From the NCBI RefSeq assembly GCF_028453695.1, contig NC_135780.1, positions 5,332,001 through 5,396,000 of the forward strand: 64,000 nucleotides of DNA. The letters run 5' to 3'. The DNA comes from Augochlora pura (taxonomy: Eukaryota; Arthropoda; Insecta; Hymenoptera; Halictidae). The notes beneath the pieces were generated by a model, which had not been told where the DNA came from, did no database searches, and saw only the letters and a list, made by a program, of their open reading frames with translations. Below are positions 22,942 through 34,810 of this stretch, one piece after another. The translations under genes and the position numbers were made by a program. Numbering within the stretch: the stretch's first letter is position 1; each line of letters begins with the position of its first letter.

Positions 22942-23343
22942 TGTTCGCGGTGTTAAGGGTTAATAGCGCGAACAAATTCCACGGGCCGACGCGAAATAAG
23001 TGGCGAGCGCCTGCAATCCAAAGCTCGCGCTTCCGTTGCATGATCAATCAACGCGTCGCGCCTCCCTTCACGTTCCCCCGTTCGCCGACCCTTGCGCCCG
23101 ATATCCAGTAATTTTCAATAACGAAAATCAGATTGATTATCCGGAGGGTACTGCCGCATTCGCGCAAAGAAGTCGGCGTGTTGCATTTTTCCCAGAAACG
23201 TCTTGCGAAATGCCGGCAATAATAAACAGGTAGCCACGAAAGTTCGGCGCAAGCGTGCCGCGGGAACATAAAGGGCCCAAATGACTATCTTCGCGAGAGA
23301 CACCCGGTTTTTTTCGCGCGGTTCCATCGGCATATGTCGGGGG

Positions 23344-23366
23344 GTCTCTCTCTCTCTCTATCTCCC
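23344..23366. repeat. (CT)n microsatellite
   Basis: Short CT tract with one CTAT interruption. Confidence 0.88.
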
Positions 23367-23591
23367 GGCAAATGGCAGATGAAAACGATCTCACACACGC
23401 GGGGATGTTGCGCGCGCGCGATCCACCGAGTCATCGACACCGAAAGGAAATCGATTAGCCCGTGAACAGTATTCGCCGACACAACCGGCGCGGCCGATGC
23501 ATTATCGATGCAATGCGGGCCCTCATACACATACATGAAGGGGAAAATGGCGGTCTTTGGCGGAGAACCGCGGAGGTGTCGATAGGATCTG

Positions 23592-23705
23592 CTTCTCTCT
23601 CTTTTACCATATATCTCTCTCTCTCTCTTTCTCTTTTACCATCTATCTCTCTCTCTCTCTTTCTCTTTTACCATCTATCTCTTTCTCTCTCTCTCTCTCT
23701 TCTCT
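23592..23705. repeat. 32-bp higher-order repeat inside a (CT)n tract
   Basis: The word CTTTTACCAT recurs at 23601, 23633 and 23665, exactly 32 bp apart, each time followed by a CT run. The whole microsatellite segment has therefore been tandemly amplified as a unit. Confidence 0.93.
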
Positions 23706-24443
23706 AGCTTCTGCCCGATGGTCCGGCATCGCTGACGTCTCTAAGCGCGCAATGAGAATCCCGCGGTAATATATTGATAGGACGCCGACGATATTGCTTT
23801 CGCATATTTATGCCGGTGCCCGTGGGAATCGTCTTGCGAGATAAGCGGAAACGTTATCGACGCCGTGGAATCACGAGCCTGCTCCACCTCCCCCTCTTCC
23901 ACCCTACTCCAAATACCGTTTCCCCGGTATTTATATTCTCCGTCGATTATTATTTCGTCGACAGCCGAAGATCGTAATCTAATTTTAAATATGTATATAT
24001 TTGTATCAACTAGAACCGGTCACGCCTTTTCCTCTACTTTAGACGTTCTAATGCAGCTGTATCAACGCTCGAACGGTTTACACGCGCAGTCGTACGATTG
24101 ATAGTCTTCCGAGGATAGCTAACTTTGTATAAATTTGTACAAGATTGCGCGACAACGAGTTTACAGTCGGCAACACGGTGTTACAATTTCCGATCCACGA
24201 TTGGTTTAAGTTGGACACGTCGTTTACTTTTTATTTCACGTGTTAATTCTTTGTGGCGCAGGAGTTCAGATGAAAAATAGAGCCGTGTTGCGCTGGTATT
24301 TTATCGGATTTTAATTAAGTGAAACAAGATTGGTGTGTTATTATTAATAAAGGTATAATATTGTGGAAGAACGTAACCAAATAGTTAAAATTATTTATTT
24401 CAAAACATCTTCCCCCGGGCTTACAAAGAAGACCCGGGGTGAT

Positions 24444-24694
24444 TTAACCCCTTGCACTACGACTAATTTTATGCTGCGTTGATTAGCCCTTATTTGTTCT
24501 TAATATTTTCCCTAATAAGACCAAACAACTTTTGTTTCTCCTGTTATTTTTATTTCCCTTATTTTTTAAACTTTGACAGCAGAAGAATTAAATTTGACTT
24601 CGATTCAAAAGAAATTAATAATATTCATATTTAGTGGATCTTGCATGAACTCTTTACCACGAGTCTGACTCGTTATTATAGTGCAAGGGGTTAA
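24444..24694 (+). mobile_element. Family B TTAA element, complete 251-bp copy
   Basis: TTAA at 24444-24447 and 24691-24694, with termini CCCCTTGCACTA and TAGTGCAAGGGG, a perfect 12-bp inverted repeat. Subterminal features are GCTGCGTTGATTAGC on the left and the palindrome-like ACGAGTCTGACTCGT on the right. A/T-rich interior, no coding capacity. A second complete copy in opposite orientation lies 1.6 kb downstream. Confidence 0.87.
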
Positions 24695-25405
24695 TTTGTC
24701 AGCTGTCTATTCTGCGAATTTCTTCTACAAAAATTCCACGACTTGTGTCGAAATACTTGTGGTAACATCGCGATCGAAAATAATTGTTATAACAATGAAG
24801 TTTAGTTTTAAAAAGATCGTTAAAAGTAGTGTTATCGGCGCAAGTGACAAGAATCAATTTCGCACGCAAGTGCATTTTGTTTAACAAAAGCGTACTCTCT
24901 TACATAGAATGGAAATACTATAAGCCGGGAAAATTATCTCCAATTTACAGTCAAAACGGCTTCGAGCAGAAAAGGTTAACAAATCCATTTTCAATCGTCT
25001 CTCCTCCTAACAAAACATTGGTTCCCCGAAAACCGCGACTACAAAGATCGAATCTTACGCGCGCGTTTGAAAACGAAAAAAAACGAGAAACAAAAAGTCG
25101 GTGTCGATGAAACGGCCGTTTAGAATAATTTAGCATTTGCACAGGCCTCGCTCGGAGACTTTATTGTCGCGAGAATTTCGCCGGGAACGCCGAATATTTC
25201 GTAATATCGAGAGCGCGCGCGCGTTTCGTGTTGGCAATGAGGCAGTCGCAGAGGGTCGCGTCAATCCACTCATAAAATAGCCGCGGCGTTCAAATGTAAC
25301 CAAACTGGCTCCCTCTCCCCCTCCCTCCCCCCCTTGAACGTTGAGCACACGTTCCCTCGTAAACCAGCGGATTTCGAACGATGTTTCTCCGCGGCTAAAT
25401 CACCG

Positions 25406-25446
25406 GCACACACACACACACATACACGCACAGACACAGAACACAG
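25406..25446. repeat. (CA)n microsatellite, interrupted
   Basis: CA run with CATA, CGCA and CAGA interruptions. Confidence 0.9.
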
Positions 25447-25663
25447 GCGCTCTCGCTTGCGTGTAGTTACACGGGTTCGCGCGGTCGCCCGGGGTAAAAT
25501 ACGTTGCTCCATTTCGGAACGGCGGGGACGCCATTGAGACTGGAGAGGACGGACGACACTATTGTTAGCGAGATTCTAAGGAACTGTACGTTTTCTGGAT
25601 GCTGTAACGACTTGGATCCTTACGGGGCACACACCTGGCTGGGTGGCATTGCTTTTTCGGGAC

Positions 25664-25683
25664 GCGCTCGCTCGCTCGCTCGC
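25664..25683. repeat. (CGCT)n short tandem repeat
   Basis: Five CGCT units. Confidence 0.88.
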
Positions 25684-25728
25684 ACACCGAATGAACATAA
25701 TGTGTACGCCGAGGCGTAGAGGCCTTCC

Positions 25729-25765
25729 GAGAGAGAGAGAGAGGGAGAGAGAGAGAGAGAGAGAG
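25729..25765. repeat. (GA)n microsatellite
   Basis: GA tract of 37 bp with one GGG interruption. Confidence 0.92.
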
Positions 25766-26253
25766 CCTCGCACACACCCCCGACGGCGGAAGCGCAGATG
25801 ACAAAGTGTTTTCTCACCCGGGCGCAAGGATAAAGCCGGTGCCCCGATTCACGAGATTACCTGGCTACCGGCCGAAGGGACCGAAAATGAGACGCGATAT
25901 TTAAAAATCTCTCGAATCCGATCTTTTTTCTCTCGGCGTCGGGGGGCCCCGTCATCGGACCGCCATTCACACCCCCGACGATCGACTCAAAAGAATAATT
26001 TATCACAAGCGCGCACACTTTGTGTCCTATTCGAACTACGCTGTACAAGCTGTAGCGTTGAATTTCTACGATGAAACTGGAGTGATAAGATTATTATTTC
26101 TATTCACATTTTTTGAGACGTCTGAAAGAAGTTTTCTAGCCTAATCTCTCACGATAAAATTCTACATAAAAGCACTCGACTGATTTATTTAAAAAGAGCA
26201 TCGAGGATGTATAAACAACGCCTGGGAAAAATTCGGTACGTTTTTAAGACAGT

Positions 26254-26504
26254 TCAACCCCTTGCACTATGATCACGAGTCAGACTCGTGAGAAAGATTT
26301 CATTTAAGATCTAATAAATATGAATATTTTTATTCTCCTCTAGATTGAAATTAAATTTGATTCTTCTGTTATTAAAGTATATAAACGAAAGTAAATAAAG
26401 ACAATCGAAGAAACGAAAATTGCTTGGTCCTGTTAGGAAAAATATTAGGGATGAATAAGTGGTAATCAACGCGGCGTGAAAGGTATCGCAGTGCAAGGGG
26501 TTAA
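26254..26504 (-). mobile_element. Family B TTAA element, complete 251-bp copy, inverted
   Basis: The reverse complement aligns along its full length with 24444-24694 and has the identical length. Termini are CCCCTTGCACTA and GCAGTGCAAGGGG. TTAA is intact on the right (26501-26504) and mutated to TCAA on the left (26254-26257). The CACGAGTCAGACTCGTG palindrome sits near the left end. Together with the 24444 copy it makes a 2-kb inverted pair. Confidence 0.85.
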
Positions 26505-26724
26505 TCCAGAATCTGCCACTAAAACGACGCTAAACAGTTAATTGTATAATAATAAAGTTGGTACAGTAAAGATTGTAAATTCTTTACGCAACGATTGAAC
26601 AGCTACGGTATATTGTTTAGATCGGACAACGGGCGAGATAGAATTCCATTGTAATAAAACGACGGTGACAAAAGGATCACGATTTCGAGAGCAGAAAAAA
26701 ATCGCAGGAATGCGGCGTCGAGGG

Positions 26725-26725
26725 C

Positions 26726-26755
<30 letters not shown>
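26725..26755. repeat. (GA)n microsatellite
   Basis: 31 bp of GA with one GGG interruption. Confidence 0.92.
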
Positions 26756-26756
<1 letters not shown>

Positions 26757-27020
26757 CTCGATCGGGTTTTGAGTTCGATAGAATCGCGAGAACAATTCGA
26801 TAATCCGTGTGAGAACGGGAATCTCCCCCGGTCGGGCACCGCGTTGCAACGTAACCAGTGGGGTACCATTTACTGGCCGAATTTACGGCGGCCATTGGTC
26901 GAGATAAGGGACCCCGGGGACGGCGGGGCCCTCTCGCGCAGGTCGGGCCGCCGTAGTGCCCCGCGTCCGATTACAAAAACCGGCGAACGACGGTGGTCCA
27001 CTTTCGATCCGACGATTCTA

Positions 27021-27038
27021 CTCTCTCTCTCTCTCTCC
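27021..27038. repeat. (CT)n microsatellite
   Basis: Eight to nine CT units. Confidence 0.88.
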
Positions 27039-27966
27039 GGGGCCCGCGCGATCGGGGAGGATCGTTTCCCCGCGCGACATCCACGGCGCTGCCGGCCGGG
27101 GAGGAAATTATAATTGAGTCCGAGATTAAAGGTTTGTCCTTATTATGCTCGGGGCAGGGTGGAGGCACGAAAAGACCGAGAGAGAGCCGGAGTGGCGAGA
27201 GGGATCCAGTTTTTACTACCTTACCATCCTCAAGCGTCCCCCCTCCCCTCCGCCCCTCCGCGCGCACCCGGCCACCCGTGTCCCCCCGTCGCGTACGGAG
27301 TCAACCGTCAGCCCAATCTTGATATATCTCCTACCCGAGGTTGCCCGTTGGCTTTTCATTGGGCCGGTCCTCTGCCTCCATTTATATCGCATTACGAGAC
27401 CAGCTCCTTGGAATCCTCCGTGGAAGACCCAGACCCACTGGTCTCCTTGTGTCCCTCGGACGGTGCCACTCGTTTGCCGAATACGTCCGATGGTCCAGGT
27501 CAGGAGCTGAGGTCGCGCGGCGCAGAAGGCCGTTTCACTTTTTGATGGGTCGGAGATCCTTCGCCACTGCGCGCTGAAACACACCTAAAACTCGGCCAAA
27601 CATATGTGACCATAATTATGAAAGTGGTCCAAGTCAAAATTTAGAAAAAAATCAGCTTATCTGTTATTTTACCCCACGTTATTTTGAACTAGATTTGTTA
27701 AATGTAATTTTTACGATATCGTCAAAAATTAACCATTATTTCGTGTTGTGGTTTTAATGGGGGTCATGGTGGTTGTAATTTCAAGGTTATATGGAATTCA
27801 TTCAGTGTTAATTTTGAAAATGGTCTATTAAAAACAACATTTTATAATAATATTAAAATATAATAATATTTAGAAATGTAATATTTCATAATAAATCTCC
27901 ATTAATCAAGACTAATAAAATTCTAAATAAAAAGATCGCGTAATGTAAAAGTATATTTTAATTTAT

Positions 27967-28024
27967 GCAATATATATTTTTTAACACAATATATATTTTA
28001 TTCAACACAATATATATTTTAAAA
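27967..28024. repeat. AT-rich 19-21 bp minisatellite, three copies
   Basis: CAATATATATTTT recurs three times at spacings of 19 and 21 bp, separated by TTAACA/TTCAACA. Confidence 0.85.
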
Positions 28025-29811
28025 CAGAACGAACTAATATTGGAATTTGTCAATACCGCCTTTCACTTCAACGCTAATATCTTTTCCACGTACGAACACG
28101 GACAAGATTCTCTTCTTGCAAATTTTTATAGTCATTCAGGTGTACTTCCCATGCAACAGGATCGTTCGCGCACGCGTTTTGCTTCTATTGTAAACGGAAG
28201 TACGTCGAACCAATTTGTCTTCATAAAGTAGCACATTTTAAGCTGCGCCCATTAAACTTCTACACGATCGCGAGGATAACGCGAACGTCGTTTTCTCTTT
28301 CATCCCATCGCAAAAATACCATTTTCAATCAAGAAAATTGTTTCAAAGTGCCATCAAAATAACATTACGCCACAAATCATTCGATTGAATAAAAATAAAA
28401 CTGTAGCCACGATCTTAATAGCTTTTTAACCAGTTGTTCCGTCAAATTTTTATTGTTCCTTACACATTGGAGTGAACTAATGACGTTGCGACTCGTACAA
28501 ATCGATATTCGTATAAAAATGTCGTCCTCGCCGCCTTTTCTGTGCCGCCATCTTTTTTACTTCGAATGCTGAAAGTACGAACATTTCTCGGCCGTGAAAA
28601 TGTACATTAAACTAGATCATTCGAATATCGAATATTCCCAGAGAATTATGAATTTATTCGCGATTTACAATTGATGGAAATATAAAGGCGACCATGACTT
28701 CGGTGTCCCTTCGAACAAAATTCGGGAAAAACCGGCGACCCGAACGGTAATCGTGATCGATCGTCGCTCGCGACGCTGATCGTTATTCGATTAACTTTTA
28801 GCGTCCCGCCTTCGGTCGCTATCAAAAGGTAAGGACCGGGGCAAAAAATAAATCAATTCGTGCGATTGCGCAACGACGCGACGCGGTTCGCCGGGAGAGA
28901 AAGTGACCGGAGGGATTTTCGTCGGGGGCGAGTCGATACCGGGCGGTGATCAGGGAAGAATTAATGGTCTTTGGATTGTCTTTGAAGAGCGGAAAGCGAA
29001 GAGAAGGTCGAAGGGACCAATCTCGGCGAGATGACAAATGACTCCGCGGATCTTCGACCGTGTTTAATAGTCGGGTCGCAGAAAGCGAAAACGCGGCGCG
29101 GCGCGGCACGAAAAAAGAGAATAGAAATTCTGATGCGAACGAAATTGATAATCCACGGGGCGGATGTAAACGATTACCGTTCTCCTCCCTCCGTTGTGTC
29201 GCGCGCGCTCGCTCCTTGAATTTCGACTTACACCTCGGGGGAACGCGAAATCGATTCGCCGGACTTGTACTTTGTTAAAGTGCGACCGCAAAAATCATCG
29301 CAGGCGTCTCGTCGTCGTTGCGGCGAACCGGTTTCGCAAAACGATGACATAATGACGCTCTCGGAGCGAGGGTGAACACAACGTTTTACAAATTTAAGCG
29401 TCCCGCGCATGAACAGCGGTCGGCCGCTGTAATTATTTTCGTCGGATCGCAGGAAATTACCGCGCGGAGAGCGAGAGCAGCGCGAATGAAGTTTCGCGAG
29501 AAGCTGTCCGAGCTTGTTGTTCGTGCAATTGATCCTTTTTAAGAGGAATGTTCGCTGCGTTGAAGTGGCTTGCAGATGGTTCGATCGTCGATTATTAAAA
29601 GTTTGAACGGCCGCGATGGGAAATTGTTATGTCATCGGTCGAGTTTCAAATTTACCGCGATGATTTACGCGGTGTTTACCTGTACACGTGTAGCTCAAGT
29701 TTAGCGCATAACAAGATGATCTATGAGCCGCATTAACAGAGTCTTGTTAAACGGGGCCCGAGGCCCGGCGAAGGTTCGACGGTTCCTTCACACCGATATC
29801 CTCCCCCTGAA

Positions 29812-29910
29812 CTCTCGCTCTCCCTTCTCTCTTTTACTCTGTCTCTCTCGCTCTCTTTTACTCTGTCTCTATCTCTCCTTCTCTCTTTTTCGCTTCTCTC
29901 TCGGTCCCTC
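29812..29910. repeat. CT-rich tract with 24-bp repeat
   Basis: CTTTTACTCTGTCTCT occurs at 29831 and 29855, 24 bp apart, inside a long pyrimidine tract. Confidence 0.88.
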
Positions 29911-30187
29911 CCGCGTCCTCTTTCCTTCTCCGCAGCGCTGACCGGGCTCCATGACCTGACCCTTCATAAACTAGGGCCCAACTGTGCTATATTTTAAATG
30001 CATATAGACGTAGGCGTGCATGCCGTTAAAATAAATACAAGTGCCGAGGGGGGTAGCCGTGCGCGGATCGGTTCGGGCATAAACGCTGATCCACCGACAC
30101 CTCATCTGTCCACCAACCGAAAAAAGAAAACCGGGGTACATGCACCGTGGAAGAGGAGACGACGCCGGCTTCTGACACGATTGTGTC

Positions 30188-30300
30188 ATAGCTTTATTAA
30201 TTAGCTCTTAGCTCTTAGCTCATAGCTCTATTAATTAGCTCTTAGCTCGTAGCACTTAAATAATTTTAATTATTAGCTCTTAGCTCAAAGCTCTTAAATA
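30188..30300. repeat. TAGCTCT minisatellite with TTAATTA spacers
   Basis: Ten or so TAGCTCT/TAGCTCA/TAGCTCG words, grouped in twos and threes and separated by ATTAATTA or AAATAATT. A 7-bp repeat nested in a longer irregular unit. Confidence 0.85.
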
Positions 30301-30956
30301 ATTATTAATTTTTATTAGGATGAAATGACTAGCTTAAACAAAAAGGGTTTTAATTAAAATTTTAAGTTTGGGTATTAACCTTCTTGAAGTTAGCTGAAAG
30401 AAATTATTTTCCCATTTTAATTCACAAAATTAATGTTTTAGCTACCTAGCTTTAATTTATAAATTATAATTTACTTTTTAGATTTTTTTAAATTTTGATA
30501 TTGTTATATGTTTTTAAGGAAAATAGGCTATGTCGTATTGTGTCATAGGTCCTAAAGTAGGTCTACACTAACTGTACCTATACCAATATATCAGAGACAT
30601 ACACCGTCGTTCGTAAACAGTTAGCGTAGAAATGTAAATGAATTTCGAATTGTTCAATATTATTTTACTATTTCAATATTTAATATTTAGTCGCGAGATT
30701 TGTCAATAATATTTTCACAAGCGAGGATAATTGGAAAAATGTCTCTATCTCATATAGAATAAAATGTATTCTATATAAAAGAATAAACGGTACTATTGAT
30801 TAGAAACGAATTCTGTCGTCGGAAACAGATTATTAGCAGCCGAAAGGACTCGGTGGCAAAGATTGCGGCCAGCATACCGCTAGACTCCAAGCTGTCTGGG
30901 ATCCTTGGTGGATCCTTGGATCGCCTATCTTCCTCCCGGTTTATTGCCGTTTGATT

Positions 30957-31003
30957 CCTTTTTTTTTCTTCCTTCTTCTTTCTTTCTTCTTCTTCTTCTT
31001 CTC
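30957..31003. repeat. (CTT)n polypyrimidine tract
   Basis: T-run followed by CTT units; an unbroken pyrimidine strand of about 45 bp. Confidence 0.9.
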
Positions 31004-31471
31004 CGGCCTGCTCCGCGGCAGCGCGCTCGTCGTACCTCAAGAGCCGGGTCGTCGTCAGATTCTTGCCACTCGGCGGCATCGGCACCGGTCCGTGGAGAAG
31101 ACCGAGAGAAAGGAGGAAGGGACGGAAACTTAGCCGGGACAAAAACTATTCGACTACCTAGTTCTCGCCGCGCTCGGGCGTTCGATCTAGTTAAAACCCA
31201 TCGGACGGGGCTTGACACTCTCCGCCGGACTACTACTTTCGTCGACGACCGGTCGTCGTTTCTTCTTATGGTCGCCGCGCATTCGAAAATCACCGCCGAT
31301 GAAAATTATTGTGATCAACATTCCCGTCTGTCCGGGAACAGGCTTCCGAATGTCGCGATCAACGAGGACCTTTTTAGGTGGTAAAACTTCCAGCAACATA
31401 ATTCGTCGTATTTTTATATGAATTTTGAAAAGGGGATGGAGTTCATTTCCGACACGAAGCAGTTGTTAACT

Positions 31472-31582
31472 ACAATAATATAATAAAATATAATACAGAA
31501 AATATAATAAAATGTAATATATGAAATATAATAATATATAATATATAAAATAATAAAGTATGATATAATAATTAAATAAAAC
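31472..31582. repeat. Degenerate TATAATAAA array
   Basis: More than 95% A/T with recurrent ATATAATA and AATATAAAAT words at irregular 8-15 bp spacing. Confidence 0.75.
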
Positions 31583-32123
31583 ACTGACTTTTTTGTTGCC
31601 TTTAACGTTTGAAACTGTTGTAAATATTCTGTCGAAGTAACTGTCGAAAGCACTTAAAAAATGAGAAACGACATCACCATAGTATTTTCGACATAATTTC
31701 GAAGGATCGTTCTCAAATATTTTTCCATGCGACCCGGAACAAGCCCACTCGACCACGCACGATCGAGCGGTATGAAGCATGGCAGCGATAAACATCGAGC
31801 GGATTTCGCTCGAGAGGAATTGTTTCATTAAAACGCATCCCTCATGCATCACGGCCACGCAGAAATGAGCGCGCCGGGCGTCTCGCCCCGAAAGAATTTA
31901 TAGCGGCGCGCGCGAGCGTGTTGCCAAATGTTCGCGCAGCGACATTGTCGTACGAACCGCAACACGATCAGTCAGCGCGTCATTTTATCGCGGACGGTGG
32001 ACGGGCGCGGGATGTAGGTGCAACATCGCCGAATCGCGCGGGCTCGTCCCGATCATGAGTCCGAGAAGAGTAACGCGATCGAGGCGGCCGGACAGACAGC
32101 ACGGGGTCAGAGGGAAGCGAACG

Positions 32124-32127
<4 letters not shown>

Positions 32128-32157
<30 letters not shown>
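32128..32157. repeat. (GA)n microsatellite
   Basis: Fifteen uninterrupted AG units. Confidence 0.93.
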
Positions 32158-32391
32158 TGGCCCATGGGGAACCCCCTTGATTGGCAATGGAAGTGGTGGC
32201 AATACGGTGGTGCGCGACTTCCTCGAAGGAAGGAGAGGGCGCGGTTCTACCGCGCTGAGGAATCCTGCGGTAACACATGGAAGGATAGAGTTATTTATTG
32301 TTATGGCCGGCTGCTCGACGTCGTTGTGTGTGGGTGTCGGGGAGGGCCGGGGCGAGAGGAACGGGGGGGGGGCTGTGCTTCGGTCGGATTC

Positions 32392-32600
32392 CTTCTCTTT
32401 CTCTCTCTCTCTCCCCCGGTTCTTTCTTCTCTTGCTCGCCGTTCGACTTCGGTATCTACAAATACAGATACCAGAGTCTCTCGGTGCTATAACACAGTCA
32501 CACTCCCTCTCTCTCTCTCCCTTTATCTCGACGACTGCTCTCTCTCTCTCTCTCCGTTCCTCTAGTTCCGTCCTCCTTCCCTTTTCTTCTCCCCGGGCCG
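32392..32600. repeat. CT-rich low-complexity tract with several (CT)n runs
   Basis: Pure CT runs at 32399-32413, 32508-32519 and 32539-32554 in a pyrimidine-rich background. A G9-10 run lies just upstream at 32363-32372. Confidence 0.85.
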
Positions 32601-32781
32601 TTCCGTTCTTCTTTTCTGTCGCGCTCTGTCAGGGTCCTTCTTGCAACGTGTGCAACGGGGCCGCCCACTCGCGGTATACCCCGCTGGGTGTCCAACACCT
32701 ACCTACATGGCCGCGGCACAACTGTATCCGTCCCAAGTTCTGCTGACCCGGTCCACACACCGCGAGATCGCCGCTAGCGTT

Positions 32782-32821
32782 ACCACCACCACCGACGCGC
32801 GCCGCCGCCGCCGCCGCCGCC
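32782..32821. repeat. (ACC)n and (GCC)n triplet repeats
   Basis: Four ACC units at 32782-32793, then seven GCC units at 32800-32820. Confidence 0.9.
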
Positions 32822-32948
32822 ACGGGGACCACCGCCACTAAATTTATCCTACCGAACGACTTTATTACATTACCTCAAACGTTTAATTCGAAATTATTAC
32901 TTAGACGGGACATTAACGGTAGAGCAAAGGGGGGAGAAGCTACGGGGC

Positions 32949-32973
32949 GAGAGAGAGAGAGAGAGAGAGAGAA
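32949..32973. repeat. (GA)n microsatellite
   Basis: Twelve GA units. Confidence 0.92.
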
Positions 32974-33380
32974 GGAATGGAGTGAGCCTCTCGCGAACCA
33001 GCTCGCCAGTCCCGGGAAGATAGCTTTGATTTACGCGCTGCCGGTAAAACCTGACGATCCGGGGCCCGGAGGATCGAGGAACGATCATCCCAGTCGTTTC
33101 ACCTTGCTACTCGTGGATCGCCTGGCTACGCGACAATTATTACAAGCGGTGTCCCTATCGCGACCGTGTCCCTATCTATTCCTCTGCTTAGCTAGGGTAA
33201 GCCGGTTATTGCGGGGTGACCGATTGCTACGCCTTTGGCACGTTTTCGGTCCTATGGTAAATGCACCTATTACAGGAATGCCTCTTAAATGATACGATGT
33301 TAACGTCGATTTTATTGCGAATTAAAAGCGTGGTTGTCGAGTATTTATACTGTGTTGTTCAATAATGAACTTTGAAATAT

Positions 33381-33572
33381 TTAACCCTTTGCACTCGAAG
33401 CCATTTTTAACTGTAATTTTAAAATAACTTTTCTGACATGTAACATCTCCATTTTATATGACAAAATGTATTTCATGCATATGAAATTGAATATTGTAAC
33501 TCAGGCAACAACAGTTATATTTATAATAATTTTCGAAATCTAATTTTACATAATATAAAAATTATTTCGAAA
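33381..33572 (+). mobile_element. Family A TTAA element, right end lost
   Basis: TTAA at 33381-33384 followed by CCCTTTGCACTCGAAGCC. The interior tracks the 6682 copy closely (TTATATGACAAAATG, ATATAAAAATTATTTCG). Homology stops about 40 bp before the expected right terminus, so the GAGTGCAAAGGG end has been lost. The right boundary is approximate. Confidence 0.72.
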
Positions 33573-34724
33573 CTAAAATAATAATTGATGTTTTTCTTAA
33601 CAATTGATTTATATAATCGGGGGGAAAAGCCGATTTACAGGCAACCGGTCGGTGAAATATTAATTTCATATTTACCAAACAAGGCACTTTTTGATTATTT
33701 CTTCTGCCTCTTTATGAACATAAAAATTGACCGCGCCTTATTCGATATTGAAGTTCATTATGCCCGTAAACGAGCCAATGGGCACAGTAAATGGCTCCGA
33801 CTACCACCCCACCAGGTCTCTCGATCGCGGTGAACAAAGATATCGTTGAATCGAGCGTCGGAAGTTTCGGAACGCGGGACCAGATCGATAATGGTCGAAA
33901 AGTGTTGCGGCCTCGGTTCCGCAGGGAGTCGTGACTTGAACCCGGGTGTCGGCCACGAACGAGAGAAATATTTTTACGAGTCTGCTGGCTGAGGTTAGTC
34001 TCAGGGTTCGACTCCTCTCGCGGTGGAATTATAATTTACAACCCTTTACCACGGCTCCCTTTCTCTCTCCGTTTCTCTTTATCCTCGTGGCTGCTCGCGT
34101 CTCCCTCTCTTTTCACACGTACTCTCCTCCACGGCGAAGATTGTAACCGGCGCGGCGGTCGCCGCGGAGAGAAGAGGAGAGCCCTAGCCCTCCGAGCGGC
34201 CCCGGCATCGGGACTTAATGGTGTCTGTGCGTCTGTCCGTCCGTCTGACCGAGAGCCCTCTCCCTCCCTCTCCCACCCAGATTTTCGTTCGTATTGAGGG
34301 GAGTACGTGTAGGTTGTTAGTTGGCCAGTTTATGCGCGGCGTGCCCGCGTGCCCTTTCGACTGGCGTTTGCTTCGCCTCCGGGGCATCGCGTTTGCAAAC
34401 TTTGCCTCCGCGCTTGTCCCCGCGGCGGAGCGCGCGCGCGCGCGCGCGAGAAGAACTCGAAACAGAGATGACGTATCGCCTCTGAGAGGGGCCTAGCGCA
34501 TCTGCGCAACTCGCCCGGCCGCGCACGGGCCCCGAAATCCAACGGGGCCCACGATTTTACGAGCGGCAATGCGCGCGCAAGCAACCGAGGCAGCCGACGA
34601 ACGCGTCGTGCTGCGAACACGCGTTTTCTTTTCACGCTTTTCAAGCTTTGCGACGTTTCCGTCATGTACAGTAACTTGATTCATTCCTAGCTTAAACGAT
34701 CGGAATAGTTTCGCGCAGCAATAT
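33573..34724. other. No gene recognised
   Basis: CpG-rich from about 33830. A GGGTTCGACTCC word at about 34003 resembles a tRNA B box, but the surrounding bases cannot form the T-arm stem. No protein family was recognised. Confidence 0.5.
34431..34449. repeat. (CG)n alternating repeat
   Basis: Nine CG dinucleotides within a CpG-rich stretch. Confidence 0.9.
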
Positions 34725-34810
34725 TTAACCCTTTGCTCTCCGCTGTCTACTCTCAGGGGACGTCGTAATTTCAACTGCAAATATCAAATAATTTTTCTGA
34801 TTCAAATTCA
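34725..34810 (+). mobile_element. Family A-like TTAA element, left-end fragment
   Basis: TTAA at 34725-34728, then CCCTTTGCTCTCCG. After about 20 extra bases comes AATTTCAACTGCAAATATC, resembling the family A block ATTTCAACTGTAAATCT. The rest is not alignable, so the right boundary is approximate. Confidence 0.5.

Larger units (their letters stand above)
22387..24443. other. No gene recognised
   Basis: About 22390-22780 is AT-rich with a solo right-end-like CAAGGGTTAA at 22481-22490. About 22800-24080 is GC-rich with microsatellites. Frames overlap on both strands and lack family resemblance. Confidence 0.5.
24695..26253. other. No gene recognised
   Basis: AT-rich to about 25010, then CpG-rich with CA, CGCT and GA repeats. 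Frames on the minus strand around 25565-25827 read through the GA tract and are artefacts. Confidence 0.5.
26505..29811. other. No gene recognised; CpG island-like stretch at about 26.8-27.6 kb
   Basis: About 26770-27590 is GC-rich and largely non-repetitive, with frames open on both strands (plus 27114-27545, minus 27216-27584) but no recognised family. About 27590-28420 is AT-rich. About 28700-29700 is CpG-rich again. No RNA gene was recognised. Confidence 0.45.
29911..33380. other. No gene recognised apart from listed repeats
   Basis: About 30190-30780 and 31430-31620 are AT-rich. About 30850-31400 and 31860-33200 are GC- or C/T-rich with frames that read Ser/Leu/Pro/Arg low complexity (for example plus 32018-32746). 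No conserved domain was recognised. Confidence 0.5.

Noticed and set aside
23344..23366. Tandem arrays examined as a possible CRISPR array
   Set aside because: The context is eukaryotic, and repeats here and elsewhere are contiguous simple repeats with no unique spacers.
32018..32746. Plus-strand open frame of 242 codons
   Set aside because: Composed of (GA)n and (CT)n tracts giving Arg-Glu and Ser-Leu runs. No complex protein segment.
33995..34020. GGGTTCGACTCC resembling a tRNA B box
   Set aside because: Flanking bases cannot form the T-arm stem, and no A box or acceptor stem was found at the right distance.
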